This document shows positions 27,917 to 37,626 of a stretch of DNA of 64,000 nt, one piece after another; position 1 is the stretch's first letter; every line of letters begins with the position of its first letter. This stretch comes from an uncultured Selenomonadales bacterium (GTDB lineage Bacteria > Bacillota > Negativicutes > Selenomonadales > Selenomonadaceae). The position numbers and the translations under genes were made by a program. Under the pieces are notes generated by a model. It saw only the letters and a list, made by a program, of their open reading frames with translations, did not search any database and was not told where the DNA came from. The stretch is from NCBI GenBank assembly GCA_947165295.1, contig CAMUZU010000005.1:32604-96603 (forward strand). Reading direction: 5' to 3'.

Positions 27917-28489
27917 TTATTTCATGCGGTTGAGCAGCAGGAAGTTTCGAGCCGCGACCGTCGACGGGTGAACGAGTGAATTTTTTTGCACGACGAAGAT
28001 TATCGACTCGCTTAACGCCGTCAACAAAATTTCGTCAAGTGAATTCGTGTCGACGAGCGCACGCAGTTTGTCGACGCCGGGATAATTTCTGTTCGGTTCA
28101 ATCATGTCCGCGAAGTAAATGATTTTATCAAGCGCGGTCATGTTCGCGGCACCGACGGTGTGACGGTAAATCGCCTGCTGAATTTGCGCGTCGTCCACGC
28201 CGTAAACTTCCGCGACCATTTTCGCGCCAATGTACGCGTGCAAAAGCAGAGGCAACGCCCGTTCGACTTCGCCGACTTCGATACCGCGACGTTCAGCCTG
28301 CGCGGGAAGTTCGTCGTTTTCAAATTCGCGGGCGCAGTCGTGAAGAAGTCCCGCCACGTAAGCTTGAGTTTCGTCGACGCCGAATTTTTTTGCCAGCGCG
28401 ACGGCAGTGTTCGCCACGCCGACAGAATGAGCGAATCGACTGCGCTTGAGTCGTCGCTGAAGTTCGCGGCGCATTTGGTCAATCGTCAT
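27917..28489 (-). CDS. yqeK: HD-domain protein YqeK (diadenosine tetraphosphate hydrolase-like)
   Basis: RFAHSVGVANTAVALAKKFGVDETQAYVAGLLHDCARE; HAYIGA; YFADMIEPNRNYPGVDKLR. Confidence 0.93.
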   Translation of the reverse strand: MTIDQMRRELQRRLKRSRFAHSVGVANTAVALAKKFGVDETQAYVAGLLHDCAREFENDELPAQAERRGIEVGEVERALPLLLHAYIGAKMVAEVYGVDDAQIQQAIYRHTVGAANMTALDKIIYFADMIEPNRNYPGVDKLRALVDTNSLDEILLTALSESIIFVVQKNSLVHPSTVAARNFLLLNRMK

Positions 28490-28614
28490 GATAAATTTGC
28501 TCCCGTTAAAGTTGCCCGCTTGACACGCGGCGACAACGTTTGAATGCTGAGCGGTTGCAACGCGCCAACTGTTCCGCCACTTTTAAAGTGGCCGGCGCAT
28601 TTGGTCAATCGTCA
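28468..28614 (-). repeat. CTTTTAAAG-hairpin element flanked by a 21-bp direct repeat at the nadD/yqeK junction
   Basis: GGCGCATTTGGTCAATCGTCA at 28468-28488 and 28594-28614; GCCACTTTTAAAGTGGC hairpin at 28576-28592. Confidence 0.85.
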
Positions 28615-29211
28615 CAGGTAAAGTCCCTCCCGCAGGATGTATTCTTCGACGGCTTCGGGCACGAGATATTTTATCGAGCGACCGAGCTTGACGCGCTGAC
28701 GAATTTCCGTCGACGAAATTTCAATCGCGGGTGTCGTCACGCGGTGAATGTGTTCGCTTGCAATCGTGCCGAAAAATTTTTCTGTCGCCGAAAAGTCAAC
28801 GTCAACACCCGGACGCGTCGTCGCAATGAAATGACTGCGTTCGACGAGCCGACGAGCTTCGTGCCACTTCGACAAGTCCGCCAAAGAGTCCGCGCCGATG
28901 ATGAAAAATAATTCCGTTGTGCTGCCGAATTGCGCGTGCAAGGCGTCCATTGTGTCGAGCGTGTACGAAAGTCCCGTGCGTTTGAGTTCAATGTCCGATA
29001 CGCGAAAGAATTTGTTCGTGCGCGTCGCCAAAGTCGTCATTGCAAGCCGGTGATGTTCGTCGGTTACGTGACGTGAAAGTTTGTGCGGCGGACGTGCGGC
29101 GGGTATGAACAAGACTTCGTCGAGCGCAAAGAGTTCGCGCACGGATTCTGCCGTCGCCAAATGTCCCAGGTGAATCGGGTCGAACGTGCCGCCCATGATG
29201 CCGATTTTCAA
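28612..29211 (-). CDS. nadD: nicotinate-nucleotide adenylyltransferase
   Basis: MKIGIMGGTFDPIHLGHLATAESVRE; FIPAARPPHK; FFIIGADSLADLSKWHE. Confidence 0.96.
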   Translation of the reverse strand: MKIGIMGGTFDPIHLGHLATAESVRELFALDEVLFIPAARPPHKLSRHVTDEHHRLAMTTLATRTNKFFRVSDIELKRTGLSYTLDTMDALHAQFGSTTELFFIIGADSLADLSKWHEARRLVERSHFIATTRPGVDVDFSATEKFFGTIASEHIHRVTTPAIEISSTEIRQRVKLGRSIKYLVPEAVEEYILREGLYL

Positions 29212-29217
29212 CGCGTG

Positions 29218-29361
29218 TCACCTCCGAACGAGCAGATAAATTATCAGCGACGTGAACACAATCAACACACCTGCGCGGGCGAAATCTTTCAAGTCGTGTC
29301 GAGCTTTGGGCGTGCGAAGATAATTCTTCAGCGTGCGCAAGTATCCGCGAAATTTTTTCAC
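29218..29361 (-). CDS. small single-TM protein
   Basis: GTG start overlaps the TGA of the upstream GT61 gene (GTGA); VKKFRGYLRTLKNYLRTPKARHDLKDFARAGVLIVFTSLIIYLLVRR. Confidence 0.45.
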   Translation of the reverse strand: MKKFRGYLRTLKNYLRTPKARHDLKDFARAGVLIVFTSLIIYLLVRR

Positions 29362-30545
29362 GACAAGTTCAAGCTGTAAGCCGCCGTCAAGTCGGGGCGA
29401 CGTTTGAGAGCCGTCAAAACTTCCGTGAGCGTCGCGCCGTAATAAGTTTCCGCGTCGGGGCTGAACGCAAGTCCGCGAGTCAAACCGTCCTTGAGATGTT
29501 GCGCGAAAGTTTTCAAGTCTTCGTCCGCGTAACCGTCGAAGTCGTCGCCGAAAAAATTTTTCAGCCCGCGACTGATGATGTAACAATGCGGTTCGCGGAA
29601 CGCTTCAAATATCGACAGCGAAGAATCAATATACGTCACGTTCAAATTGCCGGCTTGATCAATCGCCTGCTGATAACCGCCCGTGAACTTCGTCGGCGCA
29701 CGCGGAATCAAAATCACGTCGGCACCTTCGCGCAGGAAAATCGAATTGTGCGAAGACGATCCGAGCGTCGCGGCAAGACTTTTCGCGTTAATCAGGACGT
29801 TGAGCTGAGCGTCGAGCGTCAACTCTTCGGGCTGAACAATCGCGTAACCTTTCGCGTGAAAATAATTCGCCAAACGTTCTTCGCCGAGCTGGTCGCGCCC
29901 GTAGAATAAGAAAATTTTTTCGGGCGACGGCGTGCGATTCTTCAGCGCAAAACTTTTCACGCGGTCAATTGTGGTGCGGTATTCGTCGGTGAAAAATCTT
30001 GTGTCGTCGGTCGCGAAAAAAGATTCGTCGGGCAAGATGACGTTTTCAAATTTCGTCGGTCGAGTAATCGGTTGCAAGCGGTTGATGTCGATGTCCAAAA
30101 GCTCCAGCAGGCGACAAAAATTTTTCTGCGCATCAAGCGGAATGTCTCGCCACGCAACGTAAACGAGCGCGCAGTCCTTGAAATATTCTTTGAACGCGTC
30201 GCTTTGCAGGAACCACAGGCGGCGGATGTTGTCGGTCAAACAATGTCCCCACACGGGATAAAACATGCCCAGGTAAACGACGGTCGCGGAACTTTGCTCA
30301 ACGTCGGTCGGAGTGTACGCGTCGCCCGCGCCGTAATGCACGAAACTTTCTTTGACGAAGTTGCCGCCCGCGTCGACAATGCCGCCCGTGCCCCACGTCC
30401 ATTGCCCGTCGACGAAAATATTTTTTGTCGGCAGGACGGTCGCGCCTTCGAGAACTTTGAAATTCAACTTCCTGTCGACGAAGTGATTCTTGCCGAGATG
30501 TTTCGCGGCGGCGTTCGCGTTGCAAAGATAATCGAAATTGTTCAC
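29358..30545 (-). CDS. glycosyltransferase family 61-like protein (copy 1)
   Basis: Paralogous to the 30564..31760 product; GHCLTDNIRRLWFL, KIFLFYGRDQLGEERLANYF, LGSSSHNSIFLREGADVILIPR. Confidence 0.75.
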   Translation of the reverse strand: MNNFDYLCNANAAAKHLGKNHFVDRKLNFKVLEGATVLPTKNIFVDGQWTWGTGGIVDAGGNFVKESFVHYGAGDAYTPTDVEQSSATVVYLGMFYPVWGHCLTDNIRRLWFLQSDAFKEYFKDCALVYVAWRDIPLDAQKNFCRLLELLDIDINRLQPITRPTKFENVILPDESFFATDDTRFFTDEYRTTIDRVKSFALKNRTPSPEKIFLFYGRDQLGEERLANYFHAKGYAIVQPEELTLDAQLNVLINAKSLAATLGSSSHNSIFLREGADVILIPRAPTKFTGGYQQAIDQAGNLNVTYIDSSLSIFEAFREPHCYIISRGLKNFFGDDFDGYADEDLKTFAQHLKDGLTRGLAFSPDAETYYGATLTEVLTALKRRPDLTAAYSLNLS

Positions 30546-30563
30546 GTGAATTCCTCCGAACGT

Positions 30564-31760
30564 TCAAGACAAGTTCACGCCGTAAGCGGCAGTCAAGTCG
30601 GGTCGGCGTTTAAGTTGCGTCAAAAATTCCGTGAGCGTCGCGCCGTAATAATTTTCCGCGTCGGGGTCAATCCCGTGCCCCGCGTAAGTTTTGATGTACT
30701 GCGCGAAAGTTTTCAAGTCGTCGACAGTGTAACCGCCGAAGTCGTCGCCGAAAAAATTTTTCAGTTCGCGGCTCAACACGAAGCAATAAGGTCCGATGAT
30801 GTGATTGAATATCGACAGCGACGAATCGACGTAATGAACATTAGCGTTGCGGATGCCGTCGAAGATTTGTTGATTATGCCACGAGAACTTGAACGGCGAA
30901 CGCGGAATCAAAATCACGTCGGTGCCGTCGCGCAGGAAAATTGAATTGTGCGCGCACGAGCCGAGCGTCGACGCAAAACTTTTCGCGTTAATCAGGATGT
31001 TGAGCTGAGCTTCAAGCGTCAATCTTTCGGGCTGAACAATCGCGTAACCCTTCGCGCTGAAATATTGAGCAAGCCGCTCTTCGCCGACTTGGTTGCGCCC
31101 GTAAAAGAAATAAACTTTCTCCGCGGACGGCGTGCGATTCTTCAACGCAAAATTTCTTGCGCGGTCAATCGTGTCAATGTATTCGTTCGTGAAAAATCTT
31201 TCGTCACCGTCGGCGAAAAATGATTCGTCGGGCAAGATGACGTTGGCGAACTTCGTCGGGCGGTCGACGGCCTGCAATCGGCTGATGTCAATGTCCAAAG
31301 CCGCAAGCAGTCGCCGAAAATTTTCCTGCCGTTCAAGCCCCAAACGTTCGGCTCCGTTGTTCCACGAGATGTAAACCGGCGTGCAGTCCTTGAAATATTT
31401 TTTGAACGCGTCGCTTTTGAGGAACCACAGACGGCGCAGGTTGTCGCTGAGGCAATGTCCCCACACAGGAAAAAATATTCCGAGATAAACGACGGTCGCG
31501 CTACTTTGCTGAACGTCTTCGGTTGGTGTGTAAGCCGCGCCGCGTCCGCGAAAGATGAAACTGCTTTTGATGAATTCGCCGCGCCTGTCGACAAGTCCGC
31601 CCAAGCCGAGCGTGCGGTTGCCGTTTACGTAAAGATGTTTGTGCGGCAGGACGGTCGCGCCTTCGAGCACGGTGAAACCAAGTTGCTTGTCGACGTGGCG
31701 ATTCTTGCCGAAAACTTTTCGAGCGTCGTTCGCGTTGTAAAGGTAATCAAGATTGTTCAC
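30564..31760 (-). CDS. glycosyltransferase family 61-like protein (copy 2)
   Basis: GHCLSDNLRRLWFL, KVYFFYGRNQVGEERLAQYF, LGSCAHNSIFLRDGTDVILIPR. Confidence 0.75.
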   Translation of the reverse strand: MNNLDYLYNANDARKVFGKNRHVDKQLGFTVLEGATVLPHKHLYVNGNRTLGLGGLVDRRGEFIKSSFIFRGRGAAYTPTEDVQQSSATVVYLGIFFPVWGHCLSDNLRRLWFLKSDAFKKYFKDCTPVYISWNNGAERLGLERQENFRRLLAALDIDISRLQAVDRPTKFANVILPDESFFADGDERFFTNEYIDTIDRARNFALKNRTPSAEKVYFFYGRNQVGEERLAQYFSAKGYAIVQPERLTLEAQLNILINAKSFASTLGSCAHNSIFLRDGTDVILIPRSPFKFSWHNQQIFDGIRNANVHYVDSSLSIFNHIIGPYCFVLSRELKNFFGDDFGGYTVDDLKTFAQYIKTYAGHGIDPDAENYYGATLTEFLTQLKRRPDLTAAYGVNLS

Positions 31761-31775
31761 GCCGAAGCCTCCGAG

Positions 31776-32087
31776 TCAGTCGCCGCCGTCAAGTTCTTTG
31801 AGCCGCAAAAGACATTTTTCAATTCGCCCGTCTTCAATGCAACGTTTCAACAAACCTTCGTGAAATCTGTCCGTGCGAACAATGGCGACAATCACGGTCA
31901 TGACGAGTTTGCCGTCAAAAGAAGACACGTCAACTTTGGGCGACGTGATGTTGTGTTCGCTCAGAATCGCTTTGTAGTTTCTCAAGTCGAAGTCGGGGTG
32001 CGCAATCACGAAGTCATTAACGGCATCGGCGAATTCATATTCAATGCCGTCCGTCCGCGAAAGAAATTTTGTCAGTGATTCGTACAT
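31776..32087 (-). CDS. hypothetical protein
   Basis: MYESLTKFLSRTDGIEYEFADAVNDFVIAHPDFDLRNYKAIL...; in line with proA. Confidence 0.6.
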   Translation of the reverse strand: MYESLTKFLSRTDGIEYEFADAVNDFVIAHPDFDLRNYKAILSEHNITSPKVDVSSFDGKLVMTVIVAIVRTDRFHEGLLKRCIEDGRIEKCLLRLKELDGGD

Positions 32088-32091
32088 GTCA

Positions 32092-33351
32092 TTAACCTCT
32101 AATCTGCCCGTCGCCGTCGACAAGGTATTTCATCGTCGTCAAAGCCTCAAGACCCATGGGGCCGCGTGCGTGCAATTTCTGCGTGCTGATACCGATCTCC
32201 GCGCCGAAGCCGAATTCAAAGCCGTCGGTGAAGCGCGTCGAAGCATTGACGTAAACTGCCGCCGCGTCGACAAGACCTTTAAACTTCGCCGCAGACTCTT
32301 CGTCACGCGTGACGATTGACTCGGAATGTTGCGTGCCGTAACGGTTGATGTGGTTAATCGCCGCGTCAACGTCGTCGACAATCTTGACGGACAAAATCAA
32401 GTCGTTGTATTCGGTTGACCAATCGCCGTCGGTCGCCTCGTTCATGTCGGAGAAAATTTTTCTGCAGTCTTCGTCGCCGCGAAGTTCAACCTTTGCGTCA
32501 ATCATTGCGCGGGCAACTTTGGGTAGAAACTCTTCGGCAATGTCGCGGTGAATCAAAAGCGTTTCCATTGCGTTGCATACGGACGGCCGCTGAACTTTGG
32601 CGTTCATGCAAATTTTCAACGCCATGTCAAAATCTGCGGACTTGTCAACGAACGTGTGACAAACGCCCGTGCCGGTTTCAATGACGGGAACGGTGCTGTG
32701 TTCAATGACGCGGGCAATCAAACCTGCGCCGCCGCGAGGAATAATCACGTCAATCAACCTGCGCAGACGACACATGACAACAATAACGTCGCGGTCAAGG
32801 ATGCTGATAAATTCAACGGTCTTTTCGGGCACGCCGCAAGCAACCGCCGCTTCGCGCATGATGTCGACGATTTTTTTATTCGTGCGGACAACTTCCGAAC
32901 CGCCGCGCAAAAGACACGCATTGCCGGACTTGAGGCAAAGCGCAATGGCGTCCGCCGTGACGTTCGGGCGGGACTCGTAAACAATGCCGACGACGCCGAA
33001 GGGCACGCGGGCACGACGAATTTTCAAACCGTTTGGGCGCACGGTCTCGAAGTCAACTTTTTCCAGCGGGTCGGGCAACTTGACGACTTGTCGAATGCCT
33101 TCCGCCATGTCGTGAATGCGTTGCGGCGTCAAAATCATGCGGTCAATCATGTTCAGGCGCACGGAAGATTTTTCGCGGGCGGCTTGAACTTCGCGTTCGT
33201 TGACTTCCAAAATTTCGTTCTGCCGCGCTTCGAGTGCATCAGCCATTGCCGACAAAGCCGCGTTGCGTTCGTCGCCCGACATTAATGCCAATCGCCGCGA
33301 CGCTTCTTTGGCGCGCCGTGCTTGTTTTGTTACGTGATCTTTCATGAACAT
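32092..33351 (-). CDS. proA: gamma-glutamyl phosphate reductase
   Basis: PLEKVDFETVRPNGLKIRRARVPFGVVGIVYESRPNVTADAIALCLKSGNACLLRGGSE; RFTDGFEFGFGAEIGISTQKLHARGPMGLEALTT. Confidence 0.97.
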   Translation of the reverse strand: MFMKDHVTKQARRAKEASRRLALMSGDERNAALSAMADALEARQNEILEVNEREVQAAREKSSVRLNMIDRMILTPQRIHDMAEGIRQVVKLPDPLEKVDFETVRPNGLKIRRARVPFGVVGIVYESRPNVTADAIALCLKSGNACLLRGGSEVVRTNKKIVDIMREAAVACGVPEKTVEFISILDRDVIVVMCRLRRLIDVIIPRGGAGLIARVIEHSTVPVIETGTGVCHTFVDKSADFDMALKICMNAKVQRPSVCNAMETLLIHRDIAEEFLPKVARAMIDAKVELRGDEDCRKIFSDMNEATDGDWSTEYNDLILSVKIVDDVDAAINHINRYGTQHSESIVTRDEESAAKFKGLVDAAAVYVNASTRFTDGFEFGFGAEIGISTQKLHARGPMGLEALTTMKYLVDGDGQIRG

Positions 33352-33367
33352 TGAACTCGCTCCCTTG

Positions 33368-34625
33368 CTAAAATTTTATGATTAAGTTGTTGAGCTTCAA
33401 AACATTGACGTAATCGAATTCGGTCGCAATCTTCCGCACGAGCCGAATTCCGATATGCGCCGTCGGGTCGTCGGGATTGTAAATTTCGTACCACTTCTTC
33501 GGGTCAAACGGTCAGCAGTCGTCGCGCAGTCGAATGATAATTTGTTCGCCGTTGACGATAATTCGCACGTCGACGAAATGTTTCTTGCCGTCGCCGAAAC
33601 CGTAATCGACGATGTTACCCGCAATCTCCTCGATACAAATGCCCACGAACATACTGCGCCGATTGTCAAGTCTTCGGGCAACAGCAGATAATCTTCGAGC
33701 CGAAACGTTATTCGCCCACAGTGATGACGTCACGGCGAACACCACAAGCTTGTTTAAAATCGTCGTGACGGTTGCCAAGCGAAATTTTCTTGCGGCATAA
33801 TAATTGGACAGCAACGACAATGCGCACGGCAATATTGCCAACGATATTCGCGTAAGGATACTCACGGTCAACACCGACGAGCCGCGCCCGATAATCATCG
33901 TCATGCCCGCCAAAAACATTTCGCGCAGGCTTTTGACGTGCATTGCTTCGGGCAGGTAAGCAAAACTTGCGTTCGGCTTGACGAAGTGCAACAGCAACAC
34001 GCCCGCCGCAATCCAGTAACTTACCGCCGTGGCAAGTCCGATGCCCCACAGTCCGCCGTCGAAAACAAAGACGCTCACCAAGTCGGCGACAATGTCGGAA
34101 ACGCTCAACACAACCGTCGCAAACACGGCGCGGTTTCTGTCGCTGTCGAGTTGCATTATCGGCGTCAAAACCGTAACCAACGCAAGTGCCGGCAAACTCA
34201 ACGAAAACGCTTGAAGATAATCGACTGTCAAAGAACGAATCACGCCGAGACTTTCGCCCGCGCCGAGTATGTCTGCAAGTTGTCCCGTGAACAGAAACGT
34301 CGCGCCCATCAATGAAATCATCAACGTAAGAGCCGTCGTCACCGCCAGCGAAAAATTTCCGTTTGATTCGCGAAGGTCGCCTCTGCCCAAAGCTTTACTG
34401 CACAGAATTTGCATTCCGAGCGCGAGCACTGCCGGGAAAAATCGTCACGAAACGTTGATAAGGCACGGTGAACCCGAAAGCCGCTATTGCGTCCGTGCCG
34501 AGAAAACTTCCCGTGATAATGCCGTCAATAACGTTGCCGATTGTCGACGCAATCATCGACAGCATGACAACCGTCAGCGTGTCCTTGAACAGGCGGGCGA
34601 TTAACCGGTCTTCGTTGGCGTTCAC
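33368..34625 (-). pseudogene. MATE-like transporter fused to a C-terminal HATPase-like domain; frameshift (~34434) and in-frame TGA (33512-33514)
   Basis: MNANEDRLIARLFKDTLTVVMLSMIASTIGNVIDGIITGSFLGTDAIAAFGFTVPYQRFVTIFP // AVLALGMQILCSKALGRGD...IIIRLRDDC*PFDPKKWYEIYNPDDPTAHIGIRLVRKIATEFDYVNVLKLNNLIIKF. Confidence 0.7.
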
Positions 34626-34626
34626 G

Positions 34627-35940
34627 TTACAGACTGCCGACGCTTATAAGTTTGTCGATCATTTCGACCTTGTCGGAGCCGGTGAAGTGCAAATCGCTCA
34701 CGATAACTTTGCGGATGTAATGTTTGGCGGTTTGTTCGCCGAAAGTGTAATAACTGCTCAGCGCGTGAATAACGAGCGGTTCGCCTTTGTCGTCGTTGCC
34801 GAGATAAATCATCACGTGCGCGGCGGAGAACAACAGCGAGCCGGGTTTTGCCTTCTTGATAATCGCAAGGCGTTGTTCGCGATTCATGCCTTCAAGCGAC
34901 ACGGAGCGCGGCATTGCTTTTGCTTGACGGTCGGCGTCGCGGGGAAGTTCAATCCCGACGGAGCGATAAACGTCCTGCACGTAAGCCGAACAATCCACGC
35001 CGTCTTCAAGGCCGCCCCAGCCGTAACCTTCGCCGAGGAAGCGGAACGCCTGCCGAATCAAATTGTTTTCGCTGCAGGGGAGCGAGCCTTTTTTGACGCC
35101 GTTGTCGTTGGGGACGTTCAAGCCCTGTTCAACAATCGTGCCGTTTGCGTCGACGGAAGGAATTGAAATTGCCCATGTGCCGTCTTTCTGCACGTCGGAA
35201 GCACGAAGCAAAACTTTCGCGCCCATTTGGAACAGCGACGCGCCTTGCGGAATTGTCTTGCGGCTTGCAATGACGGTCAAATAATTCTGCGGCGAAACGT
35301 ACTTGAGCCACGTCGCCTTGTCGGTGAACGCCAAAGTTGACACGTCAAGCCAGCCCGCGTAAGTGCGAGTGTCGACGAAGACGAATTTTTTATCTTTGCT
35401 TTCATGCAAAACTGCGACGGGCTCCGACGGGTCAAGCGCGGTCGCCTGAATTTGGTCGTAATGCGTATCGGTCTTGCTCTCGAACCAGCCGGCCTCTTCG
35501 GGCAACAGCCGCAAATTGGCGCGACGAGTAGTCAACGCGAAACGAACAGTCGCTTCGCCGGGCAGAGCGTCAAGGTTGCAATTCGCCTTCGCGTGCGTGA
35601 AACTGAATTCGGTCAAGCCCGCGCCGTTCTTGAAGAGTTTCGGAATCGTCGTGCCGCTGAAACGTCCGCGAGCCGTTGCCGCGTTGATTTTGCTGTTAAG
35701 CGTCTGTGACGAAACTTTGTCGGGATATTTGGCAAGGTCAACCATCGACGGAGCTTTTTGACGAATCTGCAGGTTAAGCATCTCCAAATCGTTGGCGGCA
35801 ATCGCCGTTTCGCCCGAAGAATTTTTGCCCGTCCAGTAATCGGCGGTGGCGCGGTTGTCTTGAATTGAAATTCCCGCTGCTTGAGCATTTGAAAAAATCA
35901 TAAGCAACACTCCAATCAAGATGAAAAACTTTTTCTTCAT
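34627..35940 (-). CDS. SH3-domain NlpC/P60 family peptidase
   Basis: Signal peptide MKKKFFILIGVLLMIFSNAQA; FLGEGYGWGGLEDGVDCSAYVQDVYRSVGIELPRDADRQAKA; AAHVMIYLG. Confidence 0.9.
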   Translation of the reverse strand: MKKKFFILIGVLLMIFSNAQAAGISIQDNRATADYWTGKNSSGETAIAANDLEMLNLQIRQKAPSMVDLAKYPDKVSSQTLNSKINAATARGRFSGTTIPKLFKNGAGLTEFSFTHAKANCNLDALPGEATVRFALTTRRANLRLLPEEAGWFESKTDTHYDQIQATALDPSEPVAVLHESKDKKFVFVDTRTYAGWLDVSTLAFTDKATWLKYVSPQNYLTVIASRKTIPQGASLFQMGAKVLLRASDVQKDGTWAISIPSVDANGTIVEQGLNVPNDNGVKKGSLPCSENNLIRQAFRFLGEGYGWGGLEDGVDCSAYVQDVYRSVGIELPRDADRQAKAMPRSVSLEGMNREQRLAIIKKAKPGSLLFSAAHVMIYLGNDDKGEPLVIHALSSYYTFGEQTAKHYIRKVIVSDLHFTGSDKVEMIDKLISVGSL

Positions 35941-35951
35941 GTCGAGCCTCC

Positions 35952-36779
35952 TCAAGAATTTTTCGCGGGAAAGATTGTGCCGACGACTTCGCCGCTTAAC
36001 GCCCGCCGCAGGTTACCGACCGTCGCGCCGTTGACAATCAGCATGGTGACACCGTTTGCCGTCGCGAATTTCGCCGCTTGAATTTTTGTGAACATGCCGC
36101 CCGTGCCGAGTTTGGTACCTGCGCCGCCCGCCATTTGTTCGACGGCGGAATTCACTTCGGGCACTTCGTCAATGAGCCGCGCATTTTTGTCGACTTTCGG
36201 GTTGCCGTCAAACAGCCCGTCAATGTCCGACAAGATAATCAGAACTTGCGCGTCGACCAGAGCCGCGACGATTGCCGACAAGTTGTCGTTGTCGCCGATT
36301 CGGATTTCGTCGACGGTGACGGCGTCATTTTCGTTGATGACGGGAATAACGCCCATGTTCAGCACCGTCGACATTGCGTTATGAAAATTTTCGCGAGCGT
36401 GCGAATCTGCGGCATTTTCTTTTGTCAGCAGGAATTGCGCCATTGTCTGTCCGTATTCGGCGAAAAATTTTTCGTAGATGTGCATCAACACGCCTTGACC
36501 GATTGCCGCCAACGCTTGGTTTTCGGGAATTGTTTCGGGCTTGACTTTGATGCCGAGCTTGTCCATGCCTGCCGCGATTGCGCCCGAACTGACGAAAATT
36601 ATTTCGCGCCCCGCGTTGTGCAAGTCCGCCAGTTCGCGAATCAGATGTTCGATTCGGTATAAATTCAATTTGCCGGTCGTGGCGTGTGCCAACGTGCTTG
36701 TCCCGACTTTGACGACGATTCGTCGCGCCGTCCGTAAATTGTCTCTTGCCGCGCTCAAGTTCATCACTCCTGTTTTCAT
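35952..36779 (-). CDS. proB: glutamate 5-kinase
   Basis: RRIVVKVGTSTLAHATTGKLN; IIFVSSGAIAAGMDKLG; VPVINENDAVTVDEIRIGDNDNLSAIVA; GAGTKLGTGGMFTKIQAAK. Confidence 0.97.
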   Translation of the reverse strand: MKTGVMNLSAARDNLRTARRIVVKVGTSTLAHATTGKLNLYRIEHLIRELADLHNAGREIIFVSSGAIAAGMDKLGIKVKPETIPENQALAAIGQGVLMHIYEKFFAEYGQTMAQFLLTKENAADSHARENFHNAMSTVLNMGVIPVINENDAVTVDEIRIGDNDNLSAIVAALVDAQVLIILSDIDGLFDGNPKVDKNARLIDEVPEVNSAVEQMAGGAGTKLGTGGMFTKIQAAKFATANGVTMLIVNGATVGNLRRALSGEVVGTIFPAKNS

Positions 36780-36813
36780 TATAAATTCATTTCAGCTTTT
36801 GCGCAAGCTAATT

Positions 36814-36915
36814 GTTACTTTCTTTCGGCGCGAAAGAAAGTAACCAAAGAAAGCAGCCTGCGATGATACATCCTGTATCATGGCGCAGGCGAGCGGCCGT
36901 CATCCGTGACGGCCG
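36814..36915 (+). repeat. dispersed triple-hairpin intergenic repeat, copy D (subfamily 2)
   Basis: GTTACTTTCTTTCGGCGCGAAAGAAAGTAAC, GCCTGCGATGATACATCCTGTATCATGGCGCAGGC, GGCCGTCATCCGTGACGGCC. Confidence 0.9.
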
Positions 36916-36930
36916 GATTTTCGTTGCCGT

Positions 36931-37626
36931 TTATGTGGCGGTCAACATGCTCAAGAAAAATTTCGCGGGCACGCCGACGATTGGTTGTTCGGGCAAAGAC
37001 GAATCCGTCAAACCTTCGCGGGCACGCTGAATCGCTTCGACTTGTGCGGCGGAGTCGCAGGCCTTGCGCAAAATTTGTTCGTGCTCGAAAAGTTCCTGTT
37101 CCGCCTTAAGTCGCGCCTTCAAACGTTTGAGCCGCAAGTCCCAGTAAGTTTCTTCCGTGTCGGGACGGTTGAACGAATCGTTGCGTCGAATGGCGTGCGA
37201 ATATCCGCGAAAATCTTCACGCGTCGCGCCGAAAGTCAGCGTTACGTGCCGCCCGTGATTGCCGGGATAGCCGCAAAGATAATCGGGCACGGAAAGTTCC
37301 TTGCGCACGCCGTCAAGAATCCACGCTTCGTAAGTCGGGTCGTTTTGCATTGCCGCATAAGCCTCGTCCGAAATAACAATCGTCACGTCGTCGCGGTGTC
37401 GGCTGAAGTGTCGCGAAATATTTTGCAGTTCGCCTTCGACGTAAGCTTTATACTCGTCGGGCGACATGTCCTGCGGCGAAGTCGTTTCAAGCCCGTCGCG
37501 TGCCTCCGACAGAATTTCGGCGTAAGTCTTCGGCTTGTGAAAGTTTTCAACGCGCCGTTCCAAATCCTCTATCAAGTTGACCGCGCCGCCGATAACGAAG
37601 TTGTCAAGATGAATTTCGTTCGACAT
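36931..37626 (-). CDS. hypothetical protein
   Basis: 231 aa ORF with GGAGGG RBS; no family recognised. Confidence 0.6.
   Translation of the reverse strand: MSNEIHLDNFVIGGAVNLIEDLERRVENFHKPKTYAEILSEARDGLETTSPQDMSPDEYKAYVEGELQNISRHFSRHRDDVTIVISDEAYAAMQNDPTYEAWILDGVRKELSVPDYLCGYPGNHGRHVTLTFGATREDFRGYSHAIRRNDSFNRPDTEETYWDLRLKRLKARLKAEQELFEHEQILRKACDSAAQVEAIQRAREGLTDSSLPEQPIVGVPAKFFLSMLTAT

Noticed and set aside
33512-33514. Selenocysteine codon in the MATE-HATPase gene
   Set aside because: Possible, but the same gene has an upstream frameshift and no clear SECIS hairpin was read 3' of the TGA; pseudogene is simpler.
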